This document shows positions 1 to 10,600 of a DNA stretch of 24,493 nucleotides, piece by piece. Source of the stretch: Chloromonas sp. AAM2 (lineage: Eukaryota; Chlorophyta; Chlorophyceae; Chlamydomonadales; Chlamydomonadaceae); NCBI GenBank assembly GCA_004335635.1, contig QAXH01005697.1, positions 1-24,493 on the forward strand. Reading direction: 5' to 3'. A program made the position numbers and the translations under genes. The notes below the pieces were generated by a model. It was given only the letters and a program-made list of their open reading frames with translations. It searched no databases and was not told where the DNA came from. Position 1 is the stretch's first letter; each line of letters starts with the position of its first letter.

Positions 1-2262
1 TGGCTCCGGGAGCAGAGACAGTGTACAAACAATTCCTCAGTAAGCACTGGAACCAGGCAGGCCAAGAGCAGCAGCAAGAGCAGCAACAGTTGCAGCAGCT
101 GCAGCAGCAGAAACAACAGCAGCAGCCCCAGCAGCAGCAGAAGCTACAGCCACACCAGCAGCAAGAGATGCTGCAACAGCAGACACACCAGCAGCAGCAG
201 GAGCAGCAGCTGCAACAGCAGCAGCAGGAGCAGGAGCGGGAGGCACCAGTCGTAAATATTCAGTTGCCCAGCTGCAGTCAGCAAGCAGGCTGGCTGGCTC
301 AGGCCGTGTGTCGCACTTGGTCTGCATGGGTCGGCTCCCAGCGGTATGCAGCGCAGCGCATGGCTGCATGGCTGCTGCTCGACCCAGCGCCTGCGCATGC
401 AGGCATGCATGCCAATGATCATGCAGACATGCACACTAACGACCGTGCAAGTGCACAGGCTAACGACCAGGCAGCAACGGCATCAGACGCCGGCACAGGC
501 ACTGGATTGAACGCAGCCGTAAACACAGCGGGAGCAGCAGAAAAAGCAGCGAGAAAAGCAGCCGATGGATACAGGGCAAGCAGTGGCGGACCCCATCAGA
601 GCTCGGATACATTAGACACGCCAACCACTCAGACAGCAACAGCATTCGGCATGCCAGCTACTGAGACAGCAGCAGAAGGACTCGATGCAAACAGTGAGGC
701 GAGGACCAGACAGAGACGACTACAGCAGGACATGTCGCGGTACGAGTACACCCGCCCTCCCACGCCCGACTATGACGGGTACCAGTACACAATGCGGGTG
801 GCGGGCGCGGGGTCGAGGGGAAATTTCCTACGCCCGGAGGTGGCAGAATCCCTCTTCTACCTGTACAGAGCCACCGGTGGGTGAACACTACTCTACCATC
901 ACATAAACCACAACCATAACCATAAGCCCGGAGGTGGCGGAGTCCCTCTTCTACCTGTACAGGGCGATCGGTGAGTGAACACTACTCTACCATCACATAA
1001 CCCATAACCATAACCATAAGCCCGGAGGTGGCGGAGTCCCTCTTCTACCTGTACAGGGCGATCGGTGAGTGAACACTACTCTACCATCACATAACCCATA
1101 ACCCATAACCATAACCATAAGCACCGTCATAACCGTCCCAACCTCCCAACACAACACAAACAGACATGATCACCATCCAAACGACATCAGCATCACCGCC
1201 ACCATCGCACCATCAGCATCACCATGCTTCTCTTGTGTGGGTGGCTAGTAAAGAGAGTTAAGCAGGATCGCCCGCATGCTTCAAGTGCGAACACTGGCAA
1301 GCTATGCTTGATGCGTGGTCGAGGTGGCTAGCACCGTAGCAAAGATGAGCACCAGCAGCATTGCCATCAACGTTGTCATTGTGAGGACTACTCGTCCTGG
1401 GTAGTGGCCGTTACTGTGAGAGAAGCCAGCACGAGTCAGCATCACCACGTTTAGTTCGTCGGTTTTCCGTTTTTTTCAGGTGACCCTGTGTACCAGGAGT
1501 GGGGCTGGTCAATGTTCCGCGCCTATGAGACGTGGGCCAAGATGCCCGGGGGTGGCTACACCGTCATGACAGACGTGGATGCAGTACCGCCAGTACCGGG
1601 GAATAAGATGGAGTCGTTCTGGCTGGCGGAGACGCTCAAGTGAGGAGGAGGGGGTGCACCTGACCAGCTTCTGCTGGTCAGCTGCCAGCATGTGTGGGTT
1701 TTGCAAGCGCCCAGTGCTGTGCCTTGCTTTGCACTCCCAGTAGACATGCACATGCCCTGGCAGGCTAGGAGTTTCCTTCAAGAGCACCCAACGTGGTCAG
1801 TATCAGCGTTCTAAAACCGAGAAGCGTTTTGGGTGAATGCTAAACCGTGCTGTGGCAAAGCAAGGCGGGGGGGAGGTGCGGGGATGGCAATGTACGGGGT
1901 TTTCTTGAAGAGTAACCGATATGGTCAGCATCAGCGGTTTGAAAGCTCAAAAAGCCTTAAGATTATATTTATATTGATTATATCAGGGGGCCCACTTAGA
2001 TGCCTTGAGATTGAACTGCTAAATTGTGCTTTGCAGGTATTTCTACCTCTTGTTCTGTGAGCCGGACGTGATCCCCCTTTCGCAGTACGTTTTCAACACC
2101 GAAGCGCATCCCTTGCCTGTTTGGGGCAGCGCACCGGATAGAGCAGTGCTAGACACAATCCCACAGGCAACAAGGAACAGGCTCAGGCATGCTCTGGATG
2201 CATATGAGTTGGAACAGAAGCGATTGTCGCAGCAGGAGACTGTCACAGCTGGTTATAACTGA
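1..2262 (+). CDS. GH47 alpha-1,2-mannosidase (class I), C-terminal part, 5' partial
   Basis: Glycoside hydrolase family 47 enzymes trim alpha-1,2-linked mannose from N-glycans in the ER/Golgi lumen. I see three exons: 1-876, 1480-1639 and 2037-2262, all with GT-AG borders and matching phases. Exon 1 opens in frame at the window edge, so the start and N-terminal barrel lie outside. It ends with LRPEVAESLFYLYRATG, the family segment carrying a catalytic Glu. Exon 2 encodes GDPVYQEWGW and the KMESFWLAETLK segment. Exon 3 gives YFYLLF and FNTEAHPLPVW, whose Thr binds the essential calcium in this family; FNTEAHP favours processing mannosidases over EDEM-type proteins. The stop is TGA at 2260-2262. 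Odd points: a Gln-rich stretch (about nt 69-237) followed by low-complexity Ala/Thr/Asp-rich sequence occupies the place where the DHLxCF catalytic-Asp segment is expected, and the exon 1 boundary is triplicated downstream. Family assignment is firm; activity is not. Confidence 0.87.
69..237 (+). repeat. CAG-rich (poly-Gln) low-complexity tract in GH47 exon 1
   Basis: This is an imperfect CAG/CAA run, read as Gln with scattered Glu, Leu, Pro and His. It lies in the open frame of GH47 exon 1. Poly-Gln insertions are common in green-algal proteins. Here the tract interrupts a conserved enzyme core, which is unusual. Confidence 0.9.
833..1114 (+). repeat. Three tandem copies of a 94-bp exon/intron-junction unit
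   Basis: Units start at 833, 927 and 1021. Each holds the last 44 bases of GH47 exon 1 (RPEVAESLFYLYRA-), a 5' splice donor and about 50 bases of intron ending in CCATAA repeats and an AG. Copies 2 and 3 are almost identical. They differ from copy 1 at several sites (RAIG instead of RATG, donor GTGAGT instead of GTGGGT). In this reconstruction copy 1 supplies the coding exon, because only it is contiguous with the upstream frame. Copies 2 and 3 would be 44-nt exons (927-970 and 1021-1064), not a multiple of three. Confidence 0.93.
1766..1945 (+). repeat. Diverged direct duplication in GH47 intron 2
   Basis: About 1766-1817 and 1897-1945 share a degenerate order of words: TTTCTTcaaGAG, then TGGTCAGnATCAGCG, then an A-rich end. 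It looks like an old local duplication inside the intron. No function is visible. Confidence 0.5.
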
Positions 2263-3684
2263 ACTCAGCTCAGATACGGATTGTGAATGCTCTGCTGCTG
2301 AGCGCTAAGATACGGACATGCAGAGCTCTAGAAAGGCAGATGAGCGGTGTGTCTCTCGCAGGTAGAGCACGTGTGTATCACGTGTGTGTTATGTAGAACG
2401 GTCAGACAAATGACGTTCACGTGCTTGCATGTGGCCATGCCACAATGCCTCCTTATTTGGGGTGCAAGATAGTCTGGGTGAAAGGAGGTGGCACTTGTGT
2501 GGGTGGTGGTGGTGTGTTTACATGAAAGACCTTCAATAAGATGTTTTGTTTTGTGCTGCTTGTCATGTGCCACAAGATGCTTGCTATAGAGGTTTGTCAG
2601 TGTTCGTTAGGTCAGTGTTGGTGCTCTGGGTGGTTATTCCCCCTGAGTGCCGAGTGCGCACAGATGCAGCTGTGAATGCTGTGCATGTGCAGCATCGTTC
2701 AGTATTGGTTGTCTTTAGCACTCATTTTCCATGCTCTGCCTTTCAAATGGTCATGCAAACAGAGTAGATATGTGTCTCTCACGCAGACCGCGTGTGTATG
2801 TTCACGCATGCATGCATGTGCTACCACCCAGATCTGCCACTCCATGCAGCATGCGACTCTCTGAAAAGCTAGTGATCCCCTGATTGCTATCCTGTGTCAG
2901 TGGTTGTCACGGTAACTGCCAACAATCAGCTGCCAACATGTGCAATTGCATCACTTAGCGGCATTGTACGGCATGCATGCAAATGAGTTAGACTGTCACG
3001 TGCACATGGTGATCTTGCTAAAGGCACACATGCACGTCCAGCGGTGTGTGCAACTGCACCGCAACAGAACCGCTTGGCTGCAACAGGAATGCACATGAGC
3101 ACCGTGGTCGGTTAGACTGCATGCTAAGAGGGATGACTGGCCGTCATGACATCGTGATCGACGCCAACAGTAGAGTGTATTGTCGACCCTCGGCAATAGA
3201 TAGAAGCACTTATCTTCTGATAAAGCCATCGTTGTCAAGGATGTGTTTTCATGATGTATCCTTGGAGGTGCGATGCACGTGACCACATGGGACTTTTGAA
3301 GTGGGTGACAACCTTGTGCTCGGTTAATGGTTTCACAGTCTTATGGTGAGCTTTGGTGCCATCTCACACATGTGGTAACGTGGACTTGTGTAAGTGCTAT
3401 CAAGACATTGGCGGATTCAGACCTTGTTTTGCATCCTGCTGATGTTTCATATGTGGGGCTGATGCCTTTTCTGCTGCATGCGTTATGGCAACACATGTCA
3501 GTGCGCTGGAAATGCGACCAAGGTGCTTGTTGCTGAGCTGAGAGTGTCTTATTGGAACACTGGCCAAAGGGAAGCAGAGTGCATGACAAGTGATACCAAC
3601 CAGATGTTTAGCTTGATGTGGGGAACCTTGACAATTGTAGCCGGCCACTGGTTCCTGGCAGTAATACACACCTATTCACACATA

Positions 3685-3742
3685 TTGTCCCAGAACTGGC
3701 AAACTTCTTTAAGAAAAAAGAACTTTGCCAATTATGGGACAG
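3685..3742. repeat. 20-bp motif copy plus decayed inverted partner (short foldback)
   Basis: The exact motif TTGTCCCAGAACTGGCAAAC is at 3685-3704. A decayed reverse-complement copy follows at 3723-3742 after an 18-bp A-rich spacer, giving an imperfect hairpin of about 58 bp. A further degenerate reverse copy lies at about 3931-3949. Confidence 0.8.
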
Positions 3743-3837
3743 TTTCTGGGCGTACCACCAGGAATCAGTGTTGGTGATGGGTGTTGCGGGGGCCAAGTGT
3801 GATTGGGTATCCTGTGGAGTGTGCAGATGCGTCACAG

Positions 3838-3869
<32 letters not shown>

Positions 3870-3873
3870 GTGT
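3838..3873 (+). repeat. (GT)n microsatellite
   Basis: This is a nearly pure TG run of about 36 bp with a single interruption, in the GH47/EMC4 spacer. No function is inferred. Confidence 0.95.
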
Positions 3874-4368
3874 CCATCGCACACGGGATGAACAGCGGAT
3901 GTGAACATCGCGTGTTGTGGTAGACGGTACGTTGCCACTTCTGGGACAGCAAACCAGGAGACAGGAACTACATTGTCAAAAGACAAACGGGTGTGTGACC
4001 CGTCTGACTGAGTTCCTCAGAAGCCGGTAATGTAAGTCGCAACCAGCTGTGTTCCAGCTGCTTCACTCTCTTGAGCAAACTCGTGTGTTGCGCCCGAGTT
4101 GATGCTTGGATTGCACAGCTCGCATGTCCAAGGCAAGTGTGCGGCAGACACATGCGTGTGCAGAGCTGAGCACTGAAGCACTCAGTGACTGCCTTCACGA
4201 GCAGCCGGGTGGTGGTTGAGTTGTTAGCCATGACTTGAACATGTACAACCTCCACCGGTGCCACCCCATGTCCGTGCCCCCGTGTCACCATGCCCCGGAA
4301 CTAATAATTCACGGCTGAGATTGTCTGAGATTGTCCCTTTCTCCTGTCGTCCATTGGCGTCTCTTGAG

Positions 4369-4423
4369 TTGTCCCAGAACTGGCAAACATCTTTTTTACT
4401 ACTTTGTTCCAGTAGTAGCAAAC
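4369..4423 (+). repeat. 20-bp motif copy with a degenerate direct copy
   Basis: A perfect forward copy of TTGTCCCAGAACTGGCAAAC is at 4369-4388, followed by a T-rich tract. At 4404-4423 lies TTGTTCCAGTAGTAGCAAAC, which matches the same layout in the same orientation 35 bp later. Confidence 0.8.
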
Positions 4424-4967
4424 ACAGCTCAAACAAAAACGAGGCTGGTGACGTCTCGTCTTAAATATCTGAAAAGCCTGATCACTGCTGCACTACGGCA
4501 GCCACCTGCCTTGCTAGTGCTCAGTGCCAGTAGTGATGAGGCAATTGCACTTGTATTGGGCAGGTCAAACGCAAACGGCATCAGGTGATGCACAACAGAG
4601 GTACCATTGCGCCGCAGCCCTGACAGTGACAAGTGTTCGGCGGGTCAGATCCAAAGAAAAACAGTCCAGCCTGTACGTTCGTGGTCGCACTGCCATTGCC
4701 TGCCCCCAAGATTGGAGCAGCACTATCATGGCTGGAGTGATGCTTTCGGTCCGTATGCTTATATGGTCGCCGCAGTGACCTTCCAAACGCAGCACGTACC
4801 CCTTACAAACACGTAGCAAACAGGGCGACATCATGCTCATAGGCTCCAGACTGTGTTTTGCATCCACCCATGCCCCGGAATGGCCTGGTCGGGCATCAGT
4901 TGACCGGTGTGTCAACCGTGCCTGCCAAACCATGCTGGTGGTCCAATCGTGCGAGTTGAGTGGGCCA

Positions 4968-4972
4968 TTACA
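4968..4972 (-). terminator. Possible TGTAA polyadenylation signal for EMC4
   Basis: TGTAA on the minus strand lies about 130 nt past the EMC4 stop. TGTAA is the usual green-algal poly(A) signal. Others occur at 5096-5100 (only a few nt past the stop) and 4803-4807, so which one is used is open. Confidence 0.35.
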
Positions 4973-5104
4973 GGCACCATAACACACAAACCGCCCTGCC
5001 AAAAAAGCCTCTAAATGAGTCAGGTTTGTGAAGCCGCATGTTGAGCATGTGCTGCGCAAATTGCACATCACGCCCGGCCATGACTTGAACGTTGATTACA
5101 TGCC

Positions 5105-7314
5105 TCATGTGATGGGCGCATAGGCTGTTTCTAGCGTCTCCGGGACCTGCAGGTGCACGGGCATGCAGCAGCTAAGACACGCATGTGTTGCATGTTGAGC
5201 ATGACCTTACAACTACCCAACAAGTCCAGCTGAGTTAACATGCTTGGTTAGAAAGCCTGGTTTGGAACGTGTCAGCTTCTGTTGCTTCAGTCGACGTCAT
5301 GATTAGAAAGCCAGACAGATTACCGACAAATTACCGGCAAATTACCGGCAAATTACCGGCTAATTAACGGCAAATTAACGGCAAATTACCGACAAATTAC
5401 CGGCAAATTACTGACAATTGATGTGCCAAATTCTGTCATCAGGCTAGGTCAGTTCAAACCAAAACAACAGGGAGCTCAGACAGCTCAACGGCTTGCCAAG
5501 CATTTGCTGATGCCAATAGCACAGCATTTCTATTGTCGCACTTGCCCCACTACCACTTAGCTACCTTGATCGGTTGATGGTATGTTGAGCATCCAGGCTC
5601 ATGCCTTACTCTATGCTTAAAGCTTACCTTAAGGGATGAGATCCAGTCTGATGCGTACACCGGCAGCAGTCCCATTCCGTTGAGCTTGTACAGCCCAAAC
5701 GCCACCTGCCCACACTGGATCAGGCAGTACAGGATGCGGGGCAGGATCACATCCAGCTGAGGCCAGTCGGGCTCACGGGGAAACACTGCGGCGGGCAACA
5801 GGCGCAAGTAACCGGTTCGTTAGCGGTCATAGTTGGCTGGAAACTGCCAAGAGCTGCCTAAAGTTCCAAACTACAGTACTTGGCTGACGCTGCATTGCCT
5901 GTGTGCGCACACACATGCTATTGTTTCCTTCGACAGGTGATTTTTTTTGTTTTGACTCATTGATTTTTTTATCCCTGAGTTGCGGGACACATCCCGTATG
6001 CGCATTGCGCACATCTACACGGATGTAAAGAGACCACAACGAAAACAACATGGGCAAACATATGGATGCCAGGTGGCGTCTGGTAATGGTGATGTATATT
6101 TGGAGGTTCGGAGGGTATGCGTGCTGGGTCAGGCGCACCTGCTGTGTTATTATGCGCTGCAGGCAAACCTGCTCTTGCCAGGTTATGAAAACAGTGTTGA
6201 TGACATCTTAGCATCGCAACTTCGGCACCATAGGCGCACCTGCCATTGTTTCAAGTGCTAAGCAATACTATGTTCAAGCCTGCGGATGCCAATGCTGCTG
6301 CTGCTGCTGCTGCTTCTGACTATGATGATGTAAATCTCAGAATGTGACGCTCACTTGCGCCCGAAGTGAGGATGGCTGAAATCGGCGAGGCCAGCAACCC
6401 AAATGTCATGATGATGCTGAATATCTGGATGCTGTTTCCAGACATCCACGCCATGAAACTCATGATCGCCATCTGCTTGACCGGTGCAGTCGCCCGTGCG
6501 TACAAGGCCTGCAAAGCAGGGGAAATACCAGGGGCGGTCAAATACTGTGCGAGGGTGATGGACATGATCAGTAGGGGTTACAGCCGGTGCAGTGACATTT
6601 GATTTCCTGATGATAATCCGTTCAAACATGTGACAGAGGGTCCAAGTTCCAGGTTTCGAATGTTAGAGTCCGGGCTGATGGGTTTCAGGCCGCACTTGTC
6701 GTCTTTGAGTGGGATAAGCACTGCTGCTGCCCTTGTCAAGTTTGAAAGTGATGCTTGGGGCAAACCTGCAAATGATGATGCTGGTGATAGGAAGGAAACG
6801 GACAGAAGGTCCAAATGACATGTGCCGAGGTCGAAGCAGGCATGCAGGCGATGCAGGATGTATGGAGAAGCTAGGGGGCTGGAGAACGGTGATCACGGAT
6901 GCACAAAGTGCTGAAGGTGCAGAGTGTACCAGGCATGCTTGACATGATGAACGATGCGACTTACGCAACAATGTCCCTGGATGCTCTGCTCGACTGACCT
7001 GTTGCTTCCTTGCCAAGATTTGAGGATCCTTTTTCTTCTGACTGCTGCTACTACTGATGATCTGCGAGAAGATGACGGAATCATGAGTTGCGATGGTGGG
7101 TGGCGGGCGCCTTACCACGGCTGCAGGAGATGCATGCAGGTGTGTCCATGCAACCAGGGCTCCCTGAGCCCCCACGCTCGCTGCCACACAACGACCTGCG
7201 GCATCTCACCGGCTCCTTGGCTATGCTTGCATCGTACCCTGGTGGATCATGGCTCGTCTTACGGTCTGCCTGTATCTGATCAAAGTCCAACTTCCAGGTC
7301 TTGAGCCCTGCCAT
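5105..7314 (-). CDS. EMC4: ER membrane protein complex subunit 4 (EMC4)
   Basis: EMC4 is a subunit of the conserved complex that inserts tail-anchored and multi-pass proteins into the ER membrane. Five minus-strand exons splice in phase: 7314-7210, 7061-6999, 6508-6355, 5785-5628 and, less certainly, 5146-5105, giving about 173 residues, close to plant EMC4. Exon 1 has the N-terminal DPPGY motif. Exon 2 is a Ser/Lys-rich cytosolic linker. Exon 3 gives PVKQMAIMSFMAWMSGN and the first membrane segment (about residues 67-100). Exon 4 gives the second hydrophobic segment (about 119-142) and the signature GMGLLPVYASDW. The last exon is chosen for its CCTGCAG acceptor, its phase and a short acidic tail (VPETLETAYAPIT); an alternative 3' end is possible. 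Introns hold a (GCT)n tract (6294-6314) and an 11-bp tandem array, with nothing else recognised. The gene is divergent from EBP2. Confidence 0.9.
5317..5415. repeat. Nine-copy 11-bp tandem repeat (AAATTACCGGC) in EMC4 intron 4
   Basis: Nine consecutive 11-bp units have consensus AAATTACCGGC. Variants are ACCGAC, AACGGC and ACTGAC endings. The array fills exactly 99 bp inside the last EMC4 intron. The period is close to one helical turn, so the AAATTA blocks fall on the same DNA face. Confidence 0.95.
6294..6314. repeat. (GCT)7 microsatellite in EMC4 intron 3
   Basis: Seven GCT triplets lie just downstream (on the minus strand) of the EMC4 exon 3 donor. No coding frame uses them. Confidence 0.9.
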
Positions 7315-7651
7315 GACAAATCTGTTGCAGCAAAGGTGATCCTGCGCGCTGAACCCGTCAAAGTGAGGCGAGGAAACCCCAATCGCTCTTCAAGCAGAAA
7401 AAAACGCTAACTACCTTTGCCGCAACTTCGTGAGCACATCAACCGGGTGGCGGCAGGCAAGTATCCAAGATTTGCCATCGCCAACATCTGCCACTGACTG
7501 AATTCGGCGTGTTAACTAACTTGTTCCTTCGAGCACAACTGCGCCGTCTCCTTTGGAGTCCGAGCCCTTGATTTTGGCACAGCCATCATCAACGCCGATC
7601 TGTGAATTGCTTCAGCCTCTGCGCACCCAGTTCCGGCGTCGCAGCACCGAC
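7315..7651. promoter_or_regulatory. Divergent promoter region between EMC4 and EBP2
   Basis: The two start codons (EMC4 at 7314 on minus, EBP2 at 7652 on plus) are only 337 bp apart and face away from each other. Both promoters and both 5' UTRs must share this spacer. I see no clear TATA box or repeat in it. Shared control is an inference from geometry. Confidence 0.6.
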
Positions 7652-10600
7652 ATGGGCAAGAAGGGGCGATACGAGCCAGTAGATGACATCAGTGACGATG
7701 ATGAGTTCGAAGAGAACGACGAGGTGCGGGTGTTGACAGTCCGCTGCCGTCAATCGCTGCCCGTGCCGCCGCCCCTGCCGGCATGTGCGCTGCTGGCCGC
7801 ATGGTGCTTGTTGCACACCTAAGGCGCCCATCCATGCAATCGCAGGGCATGTCAGATGAAGAAATGGACATGGAAGATGCTGAGGATGAAGCAGAAGAGG
7901 CAGAGGAGGACCAGCCTGTGACACAAGGGCAGGTTAAGAAGGTTAAGAAAGGCAGCCAGCGGCCTGACAGAGAGCCTATATATGACGTGGAAGGCTTGCA
8001 TGAAAAGCTGGAGGACATTGGATGGACGGATGCAGCGCCTTGGGATGAAACACAGGTCATTTCACATGATGACCCACAGCAAGTGAGCGACAAGGGTGTG
8101 TGGGGTAAGCAGGAGCATGAAACAGTGTCTGAGCCATGGGTGGAGGTAGAATGCAGTAGGGCCGGATAGCCAGAGCCTGGCTTGAGCAGCAGCAACAGCA
8201 GCAGCAACAAGGGCAGCAGCAACATGGCAGCAGAAGTAGAAGCAACAGTAGCGGCAACAGGAGGAGCACCAGCAGTGTCACATTGGCACAGAGCACACCA
8301 CCCTGGCATAGCCGTTACATAGGAGCGCAAGCGGCTCATGACATGGCCCTGGCAAGTTTTGTGTCAGTAAACTTCATGTTGAGAGTCACAGATGGGTGCT
8401 TGCTTTTTGTATTGTAGGTTGAGGTGCCGACGCTGAACAAATGCCATGGTGACTTGGTACGCTTGTGTCTGCTTGCTTATACCGCAGGTGGAGAATGTAG
8501 ACGATGATATAGCTCGGGAGCTGGGCTTTTATAACCAGGTACGGATGTAACAAGAGACGTATTGTGGCATGGTGGTTTTGTGTGCGGCAGAAACTGCATG
8601 TCCTTGCGGCCTGTTAGGCTCTGCATTCCAACCTGCTCGTGTGTGTACACGTGTTTGCAGGCGCTATCCGCAGCGCAGCAGGCCATAGTGCGGTTTGACG
8701 CCGCGGGGATGCCCTGGCTCCGACCTCAAGACTACTATGCGGAAATGGTGGGCACTGGGCGTACCGGGATGGACTGAAGGGTACTGTGAACTACCGTCTG
8801 CCCCTTCACTCCTGGGACTGCACTCTGAGGCTGGGGAGATTTGCGCACATGTGGAAATGCAGCCAGCTGTTTGTCAACTATGTTTTCACTTTTGTTTACC
8901 ATGTTCGTCCAGGTACCCGTGCCGTCTTGACCAAGGTACTTGTCTGACCTGCTTGCTTTATTTGTATATTTGTTGACAGGTCAAGAGCGATCAGCACATG
9001 GCCAAGGTGAAGGAGCAGCTCATGTTCGAACAGAGGTCCATCGAGCAGGCGGAAGAGAGGTGAGGAGGGGCATATCCTTGTTCACTGAGCGGGAGGGTTG
9101 AGTTGGCCGTGCACAGAGAGAGGAGAGGTGAAAAGAGGTTGCACTTGAACTTCATGCCCCACAAGTTGAGCAAGTGGTGAAGTCGAGTTCGTTTGGCTGG
9201 GCTTGTGGATCTTAACCGTGGCATGAGTAGCTGGTCCCATTTGATCATACCCATGACCACCAACTGGGAAACGGTTTTGGACTCGTTTTGGCTTTGACTT
9301 TTGGCTTTGGTTTTGACTTCGGTTTTGGCTTCGGCTTTTGGACTCGTTTCCGCCATCCGTTCCGTTGAGCAATCCAAGTCAAAGTATGCCTGAGGCATGA
9401 TAGCTGAATCTAAGATTGTTGGAGCAGAGCTGAACCCCGACGGGATTTGAAAGTGTTTATTCCTGCCATGCCCCTTACCACATGTGTACATGGGGCCTGG
9501 GGACGGCCTGTTGACGTTGTGTCATTGTGTCGCCCGCAGGCGCAAGGCTCGTGAGGCCAAGCAGTACAGCAAACAAGTGCAAGCTGAGAAGGAGAAGGAA
9601 CGGAACGCAAACAAGAAGAAGCAGATTGAAGATGTGTCCAAGTTGCGCAAGCAGCGCGTCAAATCGGTGAGCTGGAACAAGTGGTACCGTAAGGCGAAAC
9701 CGAAAAGCGGCCGTTGATAGGGCAGAAGTGTCAAGGTTGTTGGAGCAGCGGGTTGGGAGCACGGGGGTGCCAAGTCATGGTTGAGGAGGGGTTTGGAAAG
9801 GAATCGTGCCAGCTGCACGCAATAGGCTTTGCACACTTGTGCGAATGCCATGCAATGGCTGGCAAGCAGTGCTTATCTCCGAACCGATGTGTGTGCACTG
9901 TGCTTAATCCTCTCATGGCTCACTGTGTACCATGGGTTTTGCTGCTGTGTTATACTGCTTTACGTACGTGGCCTATGTGAATATGGTATGTGCTCACTTT
10001 CAGGGTTTTGCTGGCGAGCTTGACTTTGACAGTGCCTTTGAGGCCATGCAACAAGGCGGGGCCAAGGGCGGGGCGCGGGGTGCACAGGGGTTCAAGGACC
10101 GGGGCACGGCGCAGGGGAAGAAGGGGACACCGAACAACAAGAAGCGGATGGCAAAGGACGCCAAGTTCGGTGAGTGGTTTAGAGGGGTCACTCTTCAGTG
10201 GGCAGGGGTGGGCTTGTGGATATGTGACCAAAACTATGCGCAAAGCGGCGTTTTGCCTGCCAGGCATGTGCACGTGCTCGCATTTCAAACTGTTTGCATA
10301 AGACGAGCAACTCTCAATCTTGAATTGTGCAACCCAAATTGTCAAATGAATCTAGACATGCAGCACAAGTTCCTGCACGTTTCAGCCAAACGCTTGCTGT
10401 TGAAGTCATGAATTCATGACCCTTGTAAGGGAGCAAGTCTTCTACCTCATCAGTTACCGTCAGACATGCACTGACGTGCATTGCACTGTTGCATTGAATA
10501 AACCTGCATGTGCCTTACAATGCAGGCCATGGTGGGTCCAAGCGGTTGAATAAACAGAACGACGCAGTGTCAGCGGCATCCGTGGACGGGTTCCGACGGT

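Larger units (their letters stand above)
2263..5104. other. Convergent intergenic spacer between GH47 and EMC4
   Basis: This stretch follows the GH47 stop and lies downstream of the EMC4 stop on the opposite strand, so it should contain both 3' UTRs. Open frames here, including a 168-codon one on the minus strand at 4565-5071, have erratic composition, no splice-linked partners and no recognised domain. I do not call them genes. The block contains a (GT)n tract, several copies of the 20-bp TTGTCCCAG motif and a degenerate repeat of the word TGTGTCTCTC with its flanks (about 2349 and 2770). Confidence 0.6.

Noticed and set aside
1075..1121. CCATAA repeats resembling telomeric DNA
   Set aside because: The unit is not the green-algal telomere (CCCTAAAA or CCCTAAA), the run is short, and it is part of the 94-bp intronic duplication.
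4565..5071. 168-codon open frame on the minus strand downstream of EMC4
   Set aside because: It is Cys/Arg/Thr-rich with no domain, no splice-linked partner and no relation to EMC4. It falls in the likely 3' UTR/spacer and is probably chance.
8175..8275. CAG-rich stretch as a further poly-Gln coding exon of EBP2
   Set aside because: It follows a good donor at 8083. The next conserved exon starts at 8488, and the EBP2 family has no Gln-rich insert there, so it is intronic.
7689..8339. 216-codon minus-strand open frame rich in Leu and Ser
   Set aside because: It is the antisense of acidic EBP2 exon 2 and the CAG-rich intron that follows. EBP2 is strongly supported on the other strand.
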